Notes: generated by a model from the letters alone, not told the origin. A stretch of 64,000 nucleotides of DNA from Coniochaeta sp. PMI_546 (GCA_021432605.1 MU271163.1:310001-374000), one strand, 5' to 3'; shown: positions 11,539 to 22,850, counted from the first letter of the stretch. Translations and numbers: made by a program.

Positions 11539-12598
11539 CTTTTCGGAAGCTTTGTTTCCTACAGAAGTCGTGTTTGACGTCTTATCTGAAGCCTGAGCAG
11601 ACAGCTTCTCAACCTGGGCACGGCGTCATATATATATCCCGCCACGACGTGGAAACAAGGTTCGCTACCCGGCTTGTCGCTCTTTTCCAATGTCCATCAT
11701 CTGGAGCGGCTGAAATGAAAAAGCACTTGTCTCGGAACGAAAAGTCTGAGATGCGCTGAAAGAAGGGTATCCGCCAAGCCGGAGCTCGTCAGTGTCTCCC
11801 ATTTTATCCTGAAATAGAAGCCTCGATATTGCGCCAAGTGGTGACAGCGTCACTCTCGACAGGTAAAATCCGGGGTAAAAGACATGGCTTCCTCCCTTTG
11901 CCTGTCATTGGCTCAGTACTTGCTTGACTCCTTCTTTCGAGCAGAGGCCCTGATCTATGGTTTGAACGTCGACGCATCATTCCACAGGTGTGGTTACAGT
12001 TTTCTAAGATTTGATCGCAGTGTTGATGTGACCGCACTCAACCTCTTCATTCCGTTGCCAGAGCGGAATGGACGATTACTTAAGCCCTGCAAGCTGAGCA
12101 TGACTGCCCATTTCCATGTTTTCTCGTGGCCACCAATTCTGCAAGGCACCATGAGTTCAACAACACGGACGCCTCGACTTCTCGGGCCTGCGGAAGTTCG
12201 CATCTCTTCTTTACATAGTTTCACGCTTCGGCGTAGCTCGTTTGCCAAACTCGGCCACAGTTACCCCGATTTCACGTTCGATCTCGACGTCTCCAACTTT
12301 GTGCTGACTTCAGTGGTGGGCAATTTATCGCATCCAGCTAGAAAATGACTTCAACCGTTGGAGTTCCAACGTTGAAGTGTGGGGTATTCGTGGGGTATTG
12401 CAAGGCACTGAGGCCAAGTATGCGATCATGATTGCGAGCGATCCTGTTTCGATGTATTGGAGTGTTATATGTGCTGCTGGGCGAAAGGATGTCAGGATTC
12501 GATAAAAGGGCGTAAACATCCGCCAAGAACGAGTCTCGTTGAAGGACGGATATCGATCTCCAAGTCTTCCAAATACCTCGTCATACACCCCGGTCGCC
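11539..12598. other. Divergent intergenic region
   Basis: It separates the divergent Cys-module gene (minus) from the rhamnogalacturonan acetylesterase gene (plus) and should hold both promoters. An ATG open frame of 154 codons at 11884-12348 has no recognisable features and is not called. Confidence 0.45.
11629..11637 (-). promoter_or_regulatory. TATA-like box of the Cys-module gene
   Basis: A TATATATAT run sits about 91 bp upstream of the minus-strand start codon at 11538. Called from composition and spacing only. Confidence 0.35.
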
Positions 12599-13553
12599 AT
12601 GAGGTTCTCAACCTTCCTTCCATTTGTTGGCTCAGCCCTAGCAGTGTCTTGCAAGAACCACACGTTGTGGTTGTGTGGCGATAGCACAATGGCACCAGGA
12701 GGCGGCCACAACCACACCGAAGGATGGGGGCAGTACCTTCAGTACTCCCTGGATCCGCACATCCGGGTCAACAACTCGGCCTACGCCGGCCGGAGCGCCA
12801 GAACATTCACGAGAGAAGGTAGATTCCAGGCAATCTTTGACAAACTGACGCCTGGTGACTGGGTTGTCATTCAATTCGGACACAATGACGGTACATACAA
12901 ACGCTTTCTCGAGACGGAGAGGCTCTGACTACCCACTGCTGGAAACTGACCTTGTCCAGGCGGAATCCCTGCCACCGATACCAAGTACCGCGTAGATTGC
13001 CCAGGGATGGGAACAGAGACATGTCCCGTAACCTACGAGTCAGCCCTCCCAGATATCCGCCCATACCAAGGCCATGCATGCTAACACGCCGCACAGCAAC
13101 CAGACCGAGATAGTCCAAACCTACGTAACCTATCTCAAGAACGCCTCCTCCACCTTCCTCAGCAAAGGGGCCCGCGTCCTCATCACCTCCCCAACGCCCA
13201 CCAACCCCTTCGAATCCGGCACCTACTCCTTCAACCCCACCGTCTACGCCTACTACTCGTGGTACATCGCGCAGTCGCTCGGCGGGCCCGCGGCGGGGAT
13301 CTACTACATCAGCCACGGCGCCTACGCCGCGCAAGCCGTGAAGCTCCTGGGCCAGGCGTCCGCCAACGCCAACTACCCCATGGATAACACGCACCTGTCG
13401 CCGTACTACGCCGACGTGTTCGCGCAGGCGTTTGTCCTGGGGCTGAAGTGCGGGACTGCGCCGTTCCAGGGGTATGTGGTCAATGCTACCTCGAGGATCG
13501 AGGGGGATGTGCTCGGGACTTGTTTGCCGGCCAACGCGACTTTGCCGATTTAG
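12599..13553 (+). CDS. Rhamnogalacturonan acetylesterase (CE12, SGNH hydrolase)
   Basis: Secreted esterase that removes acetyl groups from the rhamnogalacturonan I backbone of pectin. It has 275 residues in three exons: 12599-12890, 12960-13038 and 13097-13553. Residues 1-17 are a signal peptide. SGNH-family blocks are present: GDSTMAPGGG (nucleophile Ser), the Gly of YAGRSARTF, FGHND (Asn of the oxyanion hole) and DNTHLSP near the end (catalytic Asp and His). The second intron starts with GTCAGC, an unusual but valid GT donor; it has a GCTAAC branch site and joins VTYD to NQTEIVQTYV in frame. Length matches the family. The start was chosen because it gives the signal peptide directly before the first strand. 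It fits with the nearby GH7 gene in plant-polymer degradation. Confidence 0.9.
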
Positions 13554-13688
13554 AGGCGGTGATGCAATGTGTGGATGCAGCAGATGAGTCGAGGGCAGTA
13601 TCACTGCCAGGTTATGCTCTGCCTATGTTCCCCACGGTCAATGATTGAACAAGGTTAGATTTTAAAAAGAGAGTGGAATTGTCACCTG

Positions 13689-16600
13689 TCAAGTGCGCCA
13701 CGACCGCAAAAGTCTGACAATGTTGTCATGACCTTTAGCAGATGCCCAGTCAATCGGTCTCATCCCATCCATATCCTCCGTGTCGATCAGAGCACCCATC
13801 TTGAGTAGCGCTCGAACATTGTGTATCCGGTATCCGGACCCCGTCACGGCCCAGCCAAGTGGCGTCCGGCCAATTTCATCCTTTGCTTCTACCTGAGCCC
13901 CCCTGCCGATCAGCTCTTCAATGACATCGGCCTGCCCTTGAGCAGCCCAGCTAAGTGGCGTCCGACCTTTTCTATCCTCCGCATCTATGCCGGCACCTCT
14001 CGTTAACAAAGCGATGGCTGTTTCTCTTCTCCCCTCTCCGGCAGCCCAGCTCAAGGGCGTGCGGCCATCTTGATCCTTCGCGTCTATCAGAGCACCTTTC
14101 TTGATCAGAGTCAAGACTACGTCTTCTGCCCCATGTCCAGCAGCCCAGCTCAGCGCCGTCCGGCCGTTCACATCTTCTGCATTGGCATTGGCACCGGCTT
14201 CAAGAAGAAGCCTCACGACGGGCTCCGACCCAGCGTCGGCTGTGTACATAGGTGGCGACATGCCCCTATTGTTAACTACTTCGATAGTGGTACCAGCTTC
14301 AGGACGATTCCTCACGACGAACTTCCACCAAGCCCAGGCTGCGCATATAAGTGGCGTCAAGCCCCGACCGTCAACTGCTTCAATATTGGCACCGGCTTCA
14401 AGAAGAACCCTCACGCCAGATTCCGAACCAGTGCGGGCTGCGCATATAAGTGGCGTCATGCCCCCATCGTCAACTGCTTCGATATTGGCACCAGCTTCGA
14501 GAAGAACCCTCACGACGGACTCCCGCCCAGCTTGGGCTGCGTACATGAGTGGCGTCATGCCATGACTGTGATCTGCTTCGACATTGGCACCAGCTTCGAG
14601 AAGAATCCTCACGACGGACTCCGACCCAGCGTCGGCTGCGTATATAAGTGGCGACATGCCCCGATTATGATCTGCTTCGATATTGGCACCAGCTTCAAGA
14701 AGAACCCTTACGACGGACTCCGACCCAGCACGGGCTGCGCATATAAGTGGTGTCATGCCCTGGTTGTCAACTGCTTCGATATTGGCACCAGCTTCAAGAA
14801 GAGCCCTCACGACGGACTCCCACCCAGCCAGGGTTGCATACATGAGTGGTGTCTGCCCATTATATATTGATTGCTCTTGAATCTCAAATAACGACAGCCG
14901 TGTCTCTGGGCTGAGGCTGACCAGAAACAATGTAACAATAGCATCATGCTCGTGCAAAGCGCTCCAGAGGACCCCATAGCCTGCTCGCCTGGGGAAGCGA
15001 GATGCCCGGTTCCATGTTCCCGAGGCTTCACTCTGAGCAAAAGTCTCGCAAATACTAAGCAGTTTTGCAACACCAGACTGTTCAGCTTGGGCAATCGCCT
15101 TCAGAATAGCCAGCGCCGCCTTTCTGCTCCCCGTCGCTAGCGCAGCATATAAAGGTATCCCGAATCGCTCGGTCTCTATATCGAGTCCACGCTTGCCGAA
15201 GGCTGATACCTGAGCAGGGATAAGAGCAGCCAGGTTGTTTTCCGCGAGGACGTATAGAAGGGTCGCGTTAGGTGAGTAGCGCCGAGCCCGGTGCTGCTCG
15301 AAGGCATTGTGCAGCACCAGCCAGAGTGGACGCGGAAATTGGCAGAGAAACTCCCCTTGGCTGATACGGGTAGCTGCAGCGTCGGCGTGAAAGAGTACAT
15401 TTTGCGAAGCGTATTCCAAGAGCCGAAACTCTTCTCTGGCCGATTCGGCAATTTTGTCAGGCAGCTCTTGTCGTTGAACCAGTTCATGGACGTCGGGCAT
15501 ATCGAAGTATTTCTGGCAGCAACACTTGAGACTCTCATGGCTCCGAGCTTCAAAGTCATCTCCTAACTCTGGCCACAGTGTCTTCAACCCCTCTTCTTTC
15601 AATAAGAAATCTCGTACCGACTCATGAATGAACTGGACTATTTTGGTCTCTTTGGTCGCTTTCGCCTCGGTATCGGGTTCGGGTTCAGCCTTAGTCTCCT
15701 CCCTGGATTTGGTCTTGACAGCCCTGCGTTTGACGGCCTTGGCCTTGACGACCTCGGCAAGCCCTTTCGAGGAGTTGAGGATGAATCGTTCGGCCTGGTC
15801 ATCATCCTGCTCCCACACGGCCAACTGCTGCTCAGTGGCTGTGTTGATGGCGCAATACAGCTCGTCAGGTCTTAGAGGGCGCCGCGCAAAGAGGATCCAC
15901 TGGAGGCAGAGAAGCAACTCGTCTCTGTGGTGCGGATCTCGCATGAGGATGTCGCGGAATAGGTCGCTCAGCTCACCGGGAAGATCTTCTAGCTTCTTTA
16001 GGATGTAACGAGATGGACGACCCTCGTCGTGTGATTTGTTCAACATGTCAACGACGAGCACCACCCACATAAAGACGCCTGATGCCTTTTCCTGCATCCG
16101 AGCAAGGATCTCGTCTCGGAACTCAACATTCTTGGTGTTGACTTTCAGCCGACTCTCGACATATTTCTTGATGTCTGCGAAGTGCTCGTCTTGCTCTTCC
16201 AAGACAATATCGAGACCCTTGGAGATGGCGATGTGCGGATAACGTCGGCTAGATAATAAGACCCGGAAATTTATCTGGTTCGATACGGCGTCGTCGCCCA
16301 AGTTTTCGAGGAACTCGACCATGTCTCGAATCTCATTCTCAGGGCACTCGTCGAGTGCGTCGATGAAACAGGCCACAGACTCGGATGGGTCGAGAAGGTG
16401 TACTACCTCTTCGAAAACTCGCTTCAGCGACTCAATGCTCCAGACATAGTCGTCAGTTGCATTCCAGGTGGCAAGTTCTGCAGCATCGAAGGCGTGCCGC
16501 AGATGAGGCCGCGGTTCCAGGAGTTGCAGCAGTAACGATCGGTACATGCCAAGGGTAGTCCTCTCGAGCTCCGCTCCGCGCGCGTTGAAGAAAAACGAAA

Positions 16601-17995
16601 TGCTGTTGCGGAACTTCCTGCGATACCTGGTGAGCACATACTTCATCAAGGTCGACTTTCCGGCACCGGGCTTTGCTTTGATCCACAGGAAACCGTGATG
16701 ATCGTCCAGCTTCTCCGGGTCGAGCCAGTCACGATATGTACTACTCTCCAAGAACCAGCTGCATGTTTTCGCATGAGCCGCCTTGACGGATCCTAGCCGA
16801 CTGTCAATCTGACTGAATCGCAAGGAATTCAAGAGCTTTTCGCGCTGAGCGTCACTGAGCGGCTGCGGCGTCTCGGGGCTCCCGCACTCCTCTGCGGGTC
16901 GTGAAGCTGTACTGCTAGTCATTCTCCGCAGAGCGGCGGCAACTTTGAGATACTCGGCCTCTTGAAGACCGGCAAACCGACACATATCCATGTGATCGGA
17001 ATTGATGTGTTGCGTTGTCTCGAGAGAGCCAAGGCCAAGGTATGAGGACATGTTCTCAACAACCTGAACTCACGGTCAGTAGTCAGCTTCACATGAACTG
17101 TCTAAGTTCAAGAAACCAACCCGATTGCCACCAAGCATGCGTATACCGTATGCTTCTTGGAAAGAGTATATAGCCCATCCTCGTTTCTGAGCTATGGGAT
17201 TGAACTCGTCCCTGAGCTGTCTGAGACGCTCAGACGTCGGTAGTAAAGCACTGACAATCTGCTCGTTGACGGAAACACCAGCTAGCCTGAAGAGCTTCTC
17301 GGCGACGTGGTGAAGAAGCTCTCTGGGATCTGCGCCACTGTGAGGAGTGCCAAAGAACATTATGCCGATTGTCGATTTGGAGACCATCTGTAAATCGGCG
17401 TCTTGGCAGTGGGTGGCCTGTCGAAGCATTTCTTTGATGACCACACCGCCCAGGCTATGGCAGATGAACAAGATTGGCCGAGCACGGTCATCCCGACGAG
17501 ACGCTTCGATAGAGACCAACAAGTCTTTCGCAATGTCATACAATGTCAACTTGCTCACGGGACGGCCGACGATTTTGTGCCTCAGGTGGGTATCATAGCC
17601 GTACGTGAGAACCCTAGCGTTAGAAATCGTTCTGGGGAGCAAGTCTCGAGGCCAAAAGACGGGTGGCGTCGACGCAGGTGCATTGCTGCGGGACTGAAAG
17701 GGGGAATGTAGTCTTCGAACTTTGGGAGGAGGCTCATCGCGATCATCGGTATGGTGGCCATTGTTGCCTCCTCGATGTGTCCATGTCTTGTCAGGGGAGC
17801 CGGTGAAGCCATGTACGAAAACTACACTGTTCACGACGTCATTAGCAGTTGCTCAAAACTAGCAATGAGATAGCCACTCAGGGAGCATCTGAAGCGGAGA
17901 TCATACTCGAGAGACGGTCGGTCCGGCTCGAAGACGACAGTCAAACCCACTTCGGGGACCGGTTCCTGACGGGTACTGCCGGCTGGTGGGTCCAT
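13689..17995 (-). CDS. NLR-like STAND protein: SesB-type lipase, NACHT, ankyrin repeats
   Basis: Predicted intracellular sensor, 1389 residues, exons 17907-17995, 17121-17826 and 13689-17063. Phases close exactly and both junctions restore family sequence (SLD-VVFVHGF and GGNR-VVENMSS). The N-terminal domain (about 20-310) is an alpha/beta hydrolase of the SesB/PGAP1-like type, with VHGFTG, CHSLGG (Ser154) and GTPHSG. The NACHT domain has Walker A KPGAGKST (about 396-403) and Walker B CFIDALDE (about 497-504). A winged-helix-like region ends at FIHESVRDFLL. About 12 ankyrin repeats fill about 990-1389; the first seven are nearly identical 33-residue units. In known fungal NLRs such repeats sense a ligand and the N-terminal domain acts as effector, often in non-self recognition; function here is inference. 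An alternative is that the locus is annotated as two genes, which the splice evidence argues against. Confidence 0.88.
14172..14865 (-). repeat. Seven near-identical 99-bp ankyrin repeat units inside the NLR gene
   Basis: About seven tandem 33-codon units with the core TPL(I/M)xAAxAGxESVVRxLLEAGAN. Most differ in a handful of residues: the positions before Gly-Met-(T/S)-Pro and the residues around CAARAG/YAADAG/YAAQAG. Two units (the sixth and, partly, the seventh) are more diverged. The remaining repeats toward the C-terminus are ordinary, unlike one another. Confidence 0.85.
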
Positions 17996-18801
17996 ACCGA
18001 TCGAGTCGGAGCTTATATACGAAGTCAAACAAGGCGCGACGACAATCAGCTGGCGAGATAGGTACAATTAGCTGATCATAATAGAGGCGAATGATTGAGA
18101 AAAGGTGAAAAAGGCAGCACGCCGGAACGCGATAGTGATGTTCGTCGACGAGAGCCTCGTCTCGTAAGGCAGATCAGGCCGCCAACATCAAGTTTAACCC
18201 TCGCATGATTGGCCGAGCATCGAAGGCGCAGCAGACTGGATTCGGAGACCAGTAGAGCCTTCAGCCTTTAGCAGCCACGATTTTGCTCGACTGTACAGCA
18301 GAAGGTCTTGGAGTCCATAACTCCTGTATAAGGCGTGGAGGTTCCTGCGCGAAGACTAGGAGAGTCAGCCGGGCCAAGTTGGAGTCTGGATGTAAACTGA
18401 CTGACCTTCACGACGAATCCGAACCGGGCTTGGAAGTCACGTGACCGAACCGCAACTGACCAAAGGTCACGGTAGAAACGACGCATCGTTCTGAGAAACG
18501 TTATTCCTTCTTCCCAACCTTGATATGGGTTCTCTGTATAGGTCGTTTCGGTACTTACAAACTGTTAATCTATCTAACCAGCAAGATTCAATGTGTCACG
18601 TGCAACTCACGGTCTAACGAGACCATGTGATCAGTCCAGCTGAATGTGTATTTCAGCTGATGGCGTCGGCCGGCGCCAAGACGAATTGGATGAGAGAGCT
18701 GCTGGAAGATAAGAACGCCTCTCTCCCGGCATTGACATCTAGCTCAGGTTTCCTCCAAGGAAAATGTGCTCAACCTCTGAAATCCGCACCGTCTTGCGAG
18801 A
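17996..18801. promoter_or_regulatory. Shared divergent promoter region of the NLR and the membrane-protein gene
   Basis: About 0.8 kb between the start codons of two head-to-head genes. No gene, RNA or specific regulatory motif was recognised. The arrangement allows co-regulation, but the sequence does not prove it. Confidence 0.4.
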
Positions 18802-20490
18802 ATGTCGCTGGTAGATCCAGACTACGACTGTTCCGTCAAGATCCCGGTCAATACAGATGTTGGAGGACCTGGTGTAAGGCGCATCTCTGCTCAATGTACC
18901 GTGTAGCAGCCTGTCATACAAAAACTGATATCATGGGGTCCCTAGGTCGTCACGTCATTCTTGGTTATTGCCGCGTTCACAATCTTTCTAGCTTTCTTCC
19001 AAGCCCTTGAAGTGTTCATCAAGTGGCAAGGCTCTGCGGTCAAGGATGGCAAGCAGTGGTACACCTCTCGACGAAACCGGGAGAAAGGCGTGGGAGTGCC
19101 ACGAGGTCACCGATACACGATGAACCGTACCCGTACCTTCATCGGCGCAATTTCCCGAGTGTCTGAACAGCGAAGAGGTCAACAGCTGCGCAGAGACCTC
19201 GAGAGGCCATCCCACATCGACATAGAGCTTCGGTCGGTCTCGGATCTGCCAGCTGATCGAATGGTGGAGGCTGAAGTTCACAGTGACAGTCACTTTGAGC
19301 GCCACGCGCCCCAGCGTCCATCGGTTCGGCAAATCCGAGATAGTCTTTTCGACCCCATGTACGCGTCCTATCCGCAAGTGACCTGGTCTCGTAGGACTGG
19401 GAAGATTGTGACGCTTCTTCGCCCGCTCTGCGATCTTCAGATTGTCACTGGTCTGGCCATCATTGTGGCGGGCATGGGGCAGTGGCATAGTATTGACTTT
19501 TACCATGAACAGCTTGTCAATGCCTATTACGCGTTAACCCTTAACTCTTTCTGGGCGACGCGCCCCAGTTATATGGATGTTGAGTCCAACGAAGATGCCT
19601 GGGTGTTATTCCTGAGACGTGCTGCTGTTTTGGTCAGCTGTATTCTCAACATTATATGGCAGTTCCGCTTGTATTTCCGGGAAACGGCTAGTGGCGTCTG
19701 GGACGACGATACTGGACCTTGCTTTCGTTACCTGGACCGATCAAATGCGCTTTTTAGTACGATATTCTGGACGACCGGCCTGACGTTTTTCTGTCTGGCC
19801 TTAGCAAGTTGCCTATTCAAGCGGACACGATGGGTGAATGAGTGGTATTTCGCGGCCACCGAGTGGCTCTCACAGTTTCTATGGAGCTGGTTCCAAGCTG
19901 CCCTTGACAGAGACCGGCTTGTTTCTCATAGCACCTCAGGGACAAGCCTTCCCTCACGAAGGTTGCTCAGGGTCATCCTGCTGGTCATCGAGGTGCTCGC
20001 TTCTGGCTTTGCCGTGGTAGTCTACTTCCTCTTCCTCCAGCTGTTGGATGTGTGGTCATACGGTGACGGGTTCTATCCCCTCACATGGCTGGCATACCTC
20101 GGGTTCTATGCTTGGAACGCACTTGACGTCATCTCCATGGTCTTGTTGAATCGCAATCTACTACAAGATGAGGAATGGGCGTGGGGATTTGGGCAGGTCC
20201 TTCCGATGGTGGTGACCCTCAGTGTGCTCTTTCTGATAGTTGACGTTTTTCGCGGTACGTTGCTACGAATATATCACTGGACAGGAGCTGACGGAAAACC
20301 AGGACGCGTCAACCCGATCGATCCCCTTAGTACGACGGAGTTACTAACACGAAGAATGTTCATACTGCGCCAGATCCGGGCCACAGTCAAGCGTGTTCCT
20401 AGCCTCGAGCACCCCTCGACAGCCTTGAGTTTGGGCCCGACTTACGACCAGAAAGAGATTATAGGGCCTTCTTCGTCCAGCTCGTCGTGA
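18802..20490 (+). CDS. Uncharacterised multipass membrane protein
   Basis: 538 residues, exons 18802-18873 and 18946-20490. The short first exon (MSLVDPDYDCSVKIPV and on to GGPG) joins by a GTAAGG donor and CTAG acceptor to VVTSFLVIAAFTIFLAFFQALEVF, the first membrane helix. A long hydrophilic loop with many Arg and charged residues follows. Further hydrophobic segments, about six to seven, lie between about residues 200 and 450, around LQIVTGLAIIVAGMG, AAVLVSCILNIIW, TGLTFFCLALASCLF, LVIEVLASGFAVVVYFLF, YLGFYAWNALDVISMV and VVTLSVLFLIVDVF. The tail ends in a run of Ser. I do not recognise a characterised family; proteins of this kind are fungus-specific. It is head-to-head with the NLR gene and tail-to-tail (63 bp) with the sulfotransferase-like gene. 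Confidence 0.72.
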
Positions 20491-20553
20491 CTCAGGTTCG
20501 AGAACTTCATGGAGCACGCCAAATATTCTCGTTTATTTGAACCGTTGATGAGA

Positions 20554-21326
20554 CTACACCGCAGCATTCTGTTTCTGCTTCTCCACCATCTTATATTCTG
20601 CCCAATCATCGCTCCTTGGAAACGCGATTCCTTCAGGCACCGGCACTCCAAGGAACTCGCATAGCGGTACCCAGCCGTCTTTAGCCTGGAGTTCGAGGAA
20701 CTTACGACCTTTACTCGCCTTTCTGACGAGCGCATTGTGCTCGTGGAAGCAGGCGCGGCCGTTCTTCGGGAAGTCATTGCCCCAGCAGTGGTGGTGGTAC
20801 TTGCGAGATAGTTGGTTCATTGGTGACGGGTCATCTGCGGGTCTCGAAGTATGAAGATGCCAAAGGGTTGACATCATGGAAGCATACCAGCCATCCTCGT
20901 CTCGGGTGGAGAGAATGATATATGCCTCCGGGTATGCCGCAATGAGCTCCTCCGGAAAGATGGCCGGGGGGTAGTCGGCAACGCCCTGGATTCCCTTTAG
21001 CATTATCCACAGTTCAGTGCGTTCACGGTCAGGATCATATCCCTACCTCGAAACCGGCAAGGATCTTCTCGAAGTCTTCACGCTGCCATGGCTTTCCTAC
21101 GCCCTCAAACTTGGCTTCGATGGCTTCAATCCAAAGAGCTTGGTGCTTGTTCTTTCCGACCTCCCTCATGTGATAGACCGGCCCGAAGCCAAGCTGAACG
21201 AGGGCATCGGCTATGGCTACAGCATGTTAGCACCGAGAACGACCGACTACGCAACCAATGCTTGGAGCCATGTCAAGATTTACATTGTGTCCCAGTGCGA
21301 GGGAGACCGAGTACTAGGACCTTCAT
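20554..21326 (-). CDS. Sulfotransferase-like P-loop protein (Sulfotransfer_4 type)
   Basis: 217 residues in three exons: 21284-21326, 21047-21216 and 20554-20994. The tiny first exon encodes MKVLVLGLPRTGTQ. Its GLPRTGT is the 5'-phosphosulfate-binding loop, and splicing gives TQSIADALVQLGFGPVYHMREVGKNKHQALW in frame. The middle part carries ILSTRDEDGWYASM, the usual place of the 3'-phosphate-binding Arg. This is the pattern of the fungal Sulfotransfer_4 family (PF17784), whose substrates are mostly unknown. Introns are 67 and 52 bp with good consensus. No signal peptide or membrane helix is seen. The first ATG matches the family start, directly before the P-loop strand. It could act in secondary metabolism, but no biosynthetic cluster surrounds it. 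Confidence 0.82.
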
Positions 21327-21818
21327 CTTATGTGTGTTCACGGCCTTGACAGGCCAAAATTAGGAAGAAGACAATGTTGTCTGAAGATTCTAGAAAAGAA
21401 GAATATCCCTCGATTGAAAGTTTGGCTCAGATATATCCTCCAGGCGTGTTGTGATATAGGCAATCCGATAAATCCCCGCCTTTCCGCTCCACTCCGACAC
21501 TGATCCTCAGAGATATCTTGACCTTCCACAACGGGCAAGCCCGTCTAGGACACTTCGATTCAGACACCACTCAATCCTGCTAAGAAACGCAAATCATCTA
21601 AAATGGTGTTCTACGTACGAATCTCATTTGCATGAGGAAAGATGCGGAAAAGAGACGTTGCTGGGTTTACAGCTCCCAGCCAATGATGGAGTGCAGAGAG
21701 AGTGGAGCAAACATCATCAATTGATCCTCGTTGATATATCTCTCGTCACCGTCCAATGCTTGTCTGACAATAAAACCGAGATATTATTGATTGACAGTCA
21801 GAAGCACCATCCGTCGAG
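21327..21818. other. Divergent intergenic region
   Basis: About 490 bp between the start codons of the sulfotransferase-like gene (minus) and the PARG-like gene (plus). It presumably carries both promoters. No specific motif recognised. Confidence 0.4.
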
Positions 21819-22850
21819 ATGAAGCGTGCAATAAGGAATACTCAAGCGAGGAACTCCCGCTCCAAAGCGGCCAAAGACGTCATCATGCGGGAGATCCCCG
21901 TCATCCTAAAGTCGAACGCCAGGGCTCGCCGCGGTGTCGAAGCAGGAGAACTAATCGTTAACCCCCCTCCGTCACCAGCACCATCGAAATCGACAGTGGT
22001 GGACCAGCAACAGGATGAGCCTACTGTTTCCCCAACTACGGCTGCAACTACGCCACCACGCATCACCCTTCGCGTGACAGACACCCTCGAAGCAGCCTAC
22101 CGCCTCCTCACACAGCCAGACCAATTAACACCTCACCGTCACCGCCCACCCAGAGTAGCCATACTCAACATGGCATCACCACTCCGGCCAGGCGGCGGTG
22201 TCTTATCCGGTGCAGCATCGCAAGAGGAATGGCTATGCGCGCGAACGACCCTATATCCATCACTCAAGGAAGAGTTCTACCGTCTCCCCGAGATAGGCGG
22301 CATCTACACACCCGACGTGCTAGTCTTCCGCCATTGGGACGAGGCCGCCACCCAGATAGCCAAGGCGGACCAGTTCTTTGTCGACGTGGTGAGCGCCGGT
22401 ATGCTGCGCTTTCCTGACCTTGACGGCGATGACGGCGAGGACAAGGTCTATGCGGGGCAAAAGGATCGCGAGCTGGTGGTCAGCAAGATGAAGGCCGTCC
22501 TGCGGATCCTGCGGAGCAAGGGCGCCGAGAAGGTTGTTCTTGGAGCCTGGGGGTGTGGTGCGTATGGCAATCCTGTGGGCGAGATTGCTGCTGCTTGGAG
22601 TAGAGTGCTGCTCGGGCGAAAGCCGAAGGGCAAGGGGCCGACTGATGGTGGGACTGCGGTCGGAAGCGAGAGCTGGGAGGGACTCGAGGTGGTCTTTGCT
22701 ATCAAGGATGCTAAGATGGCACAGATATTTGCTGCTGCGTTTGGCCCTGGAATAGAAGTGGAAGAGGTCGAGTCCCGAGACGGATATCCCAACGATTCTG
22801 CCGAGGTGTTACAAGACGAAGACGGAGATGCGGACTCGACTGAATTGTGA
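21819..22850 (+). CDS. Microbial-type poly(ADP-ribose) glycohydrolase (macrodomain, DUF2263)
   Basis: Single-exon protein of 343 residues in the bacterial/fungal-type PARG family (TIGR02452/DUF2263). Members cut ribose-ribose bonds of poly(ADP-ribose) and so reverse ADP-ribosylation. The PARG signature GGG-x7-QEE is intact: NMASPLRPGGGVLSGAASQEE, with GGG at 125-127 and QEE at 135-137, the catalytic Glu pair. The macrodomain core continues with IYTPDVLVFR, FFVDVVSAGM and VVLGAWGCGAYGNP. The N-terminal 80 residues are basic then Pro/Ser/Thr-rich and probably disordered; the acidic C-terminal tail is likewise outside the fold. No signal peptide, so cytosolic or nuclear. The start is the first ATG and leaves room for the usual N-terminal helices. 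Confidence 0.9.
   Translation: MKRAIRNTQARNSRSKAAKDVIMREIPVILKSNARARRGVEAGELIVNPPPSPAPSKSTVVDQQQDEPTVSPTTAATTPPRITLRVTDTLEAAYRLLTQPDQLTPHRHRPPRVAILNMASPLRPGGGVLSGAASQEEWLCARTTLYPSLKEEFYRLPEIGGIYTPDVLVFRHWDEAATQIAKADQFFVDVVSAGMLRFPDLDGDDGEDKVYAGQKDRELVVSKMKAVLRILRSKGAEKVVLGAWGCGAYGNPVGEIAAAWSRVLLGRKPKGKGPTDGGTAVGSESWEGLEVVFAIKDAKMAQIFAAAFGPGIEVEEVESRDGYPNDSAEVLQDEDGDADSTEL

Noticed and set aside
11884-12348. 154-codon ATG frame upstream of the acetylesterase gene
   Set aside because: Translation has no domain or signal peptide and sits where a promoter is expected.
17076-17834. The lipase-like open frame as a separate gene
   Set aside because: A consensus intron (17064-17120) and exact family continuation (GGNR-VVENMSS) join it to the NACHT-ankyrin frame.
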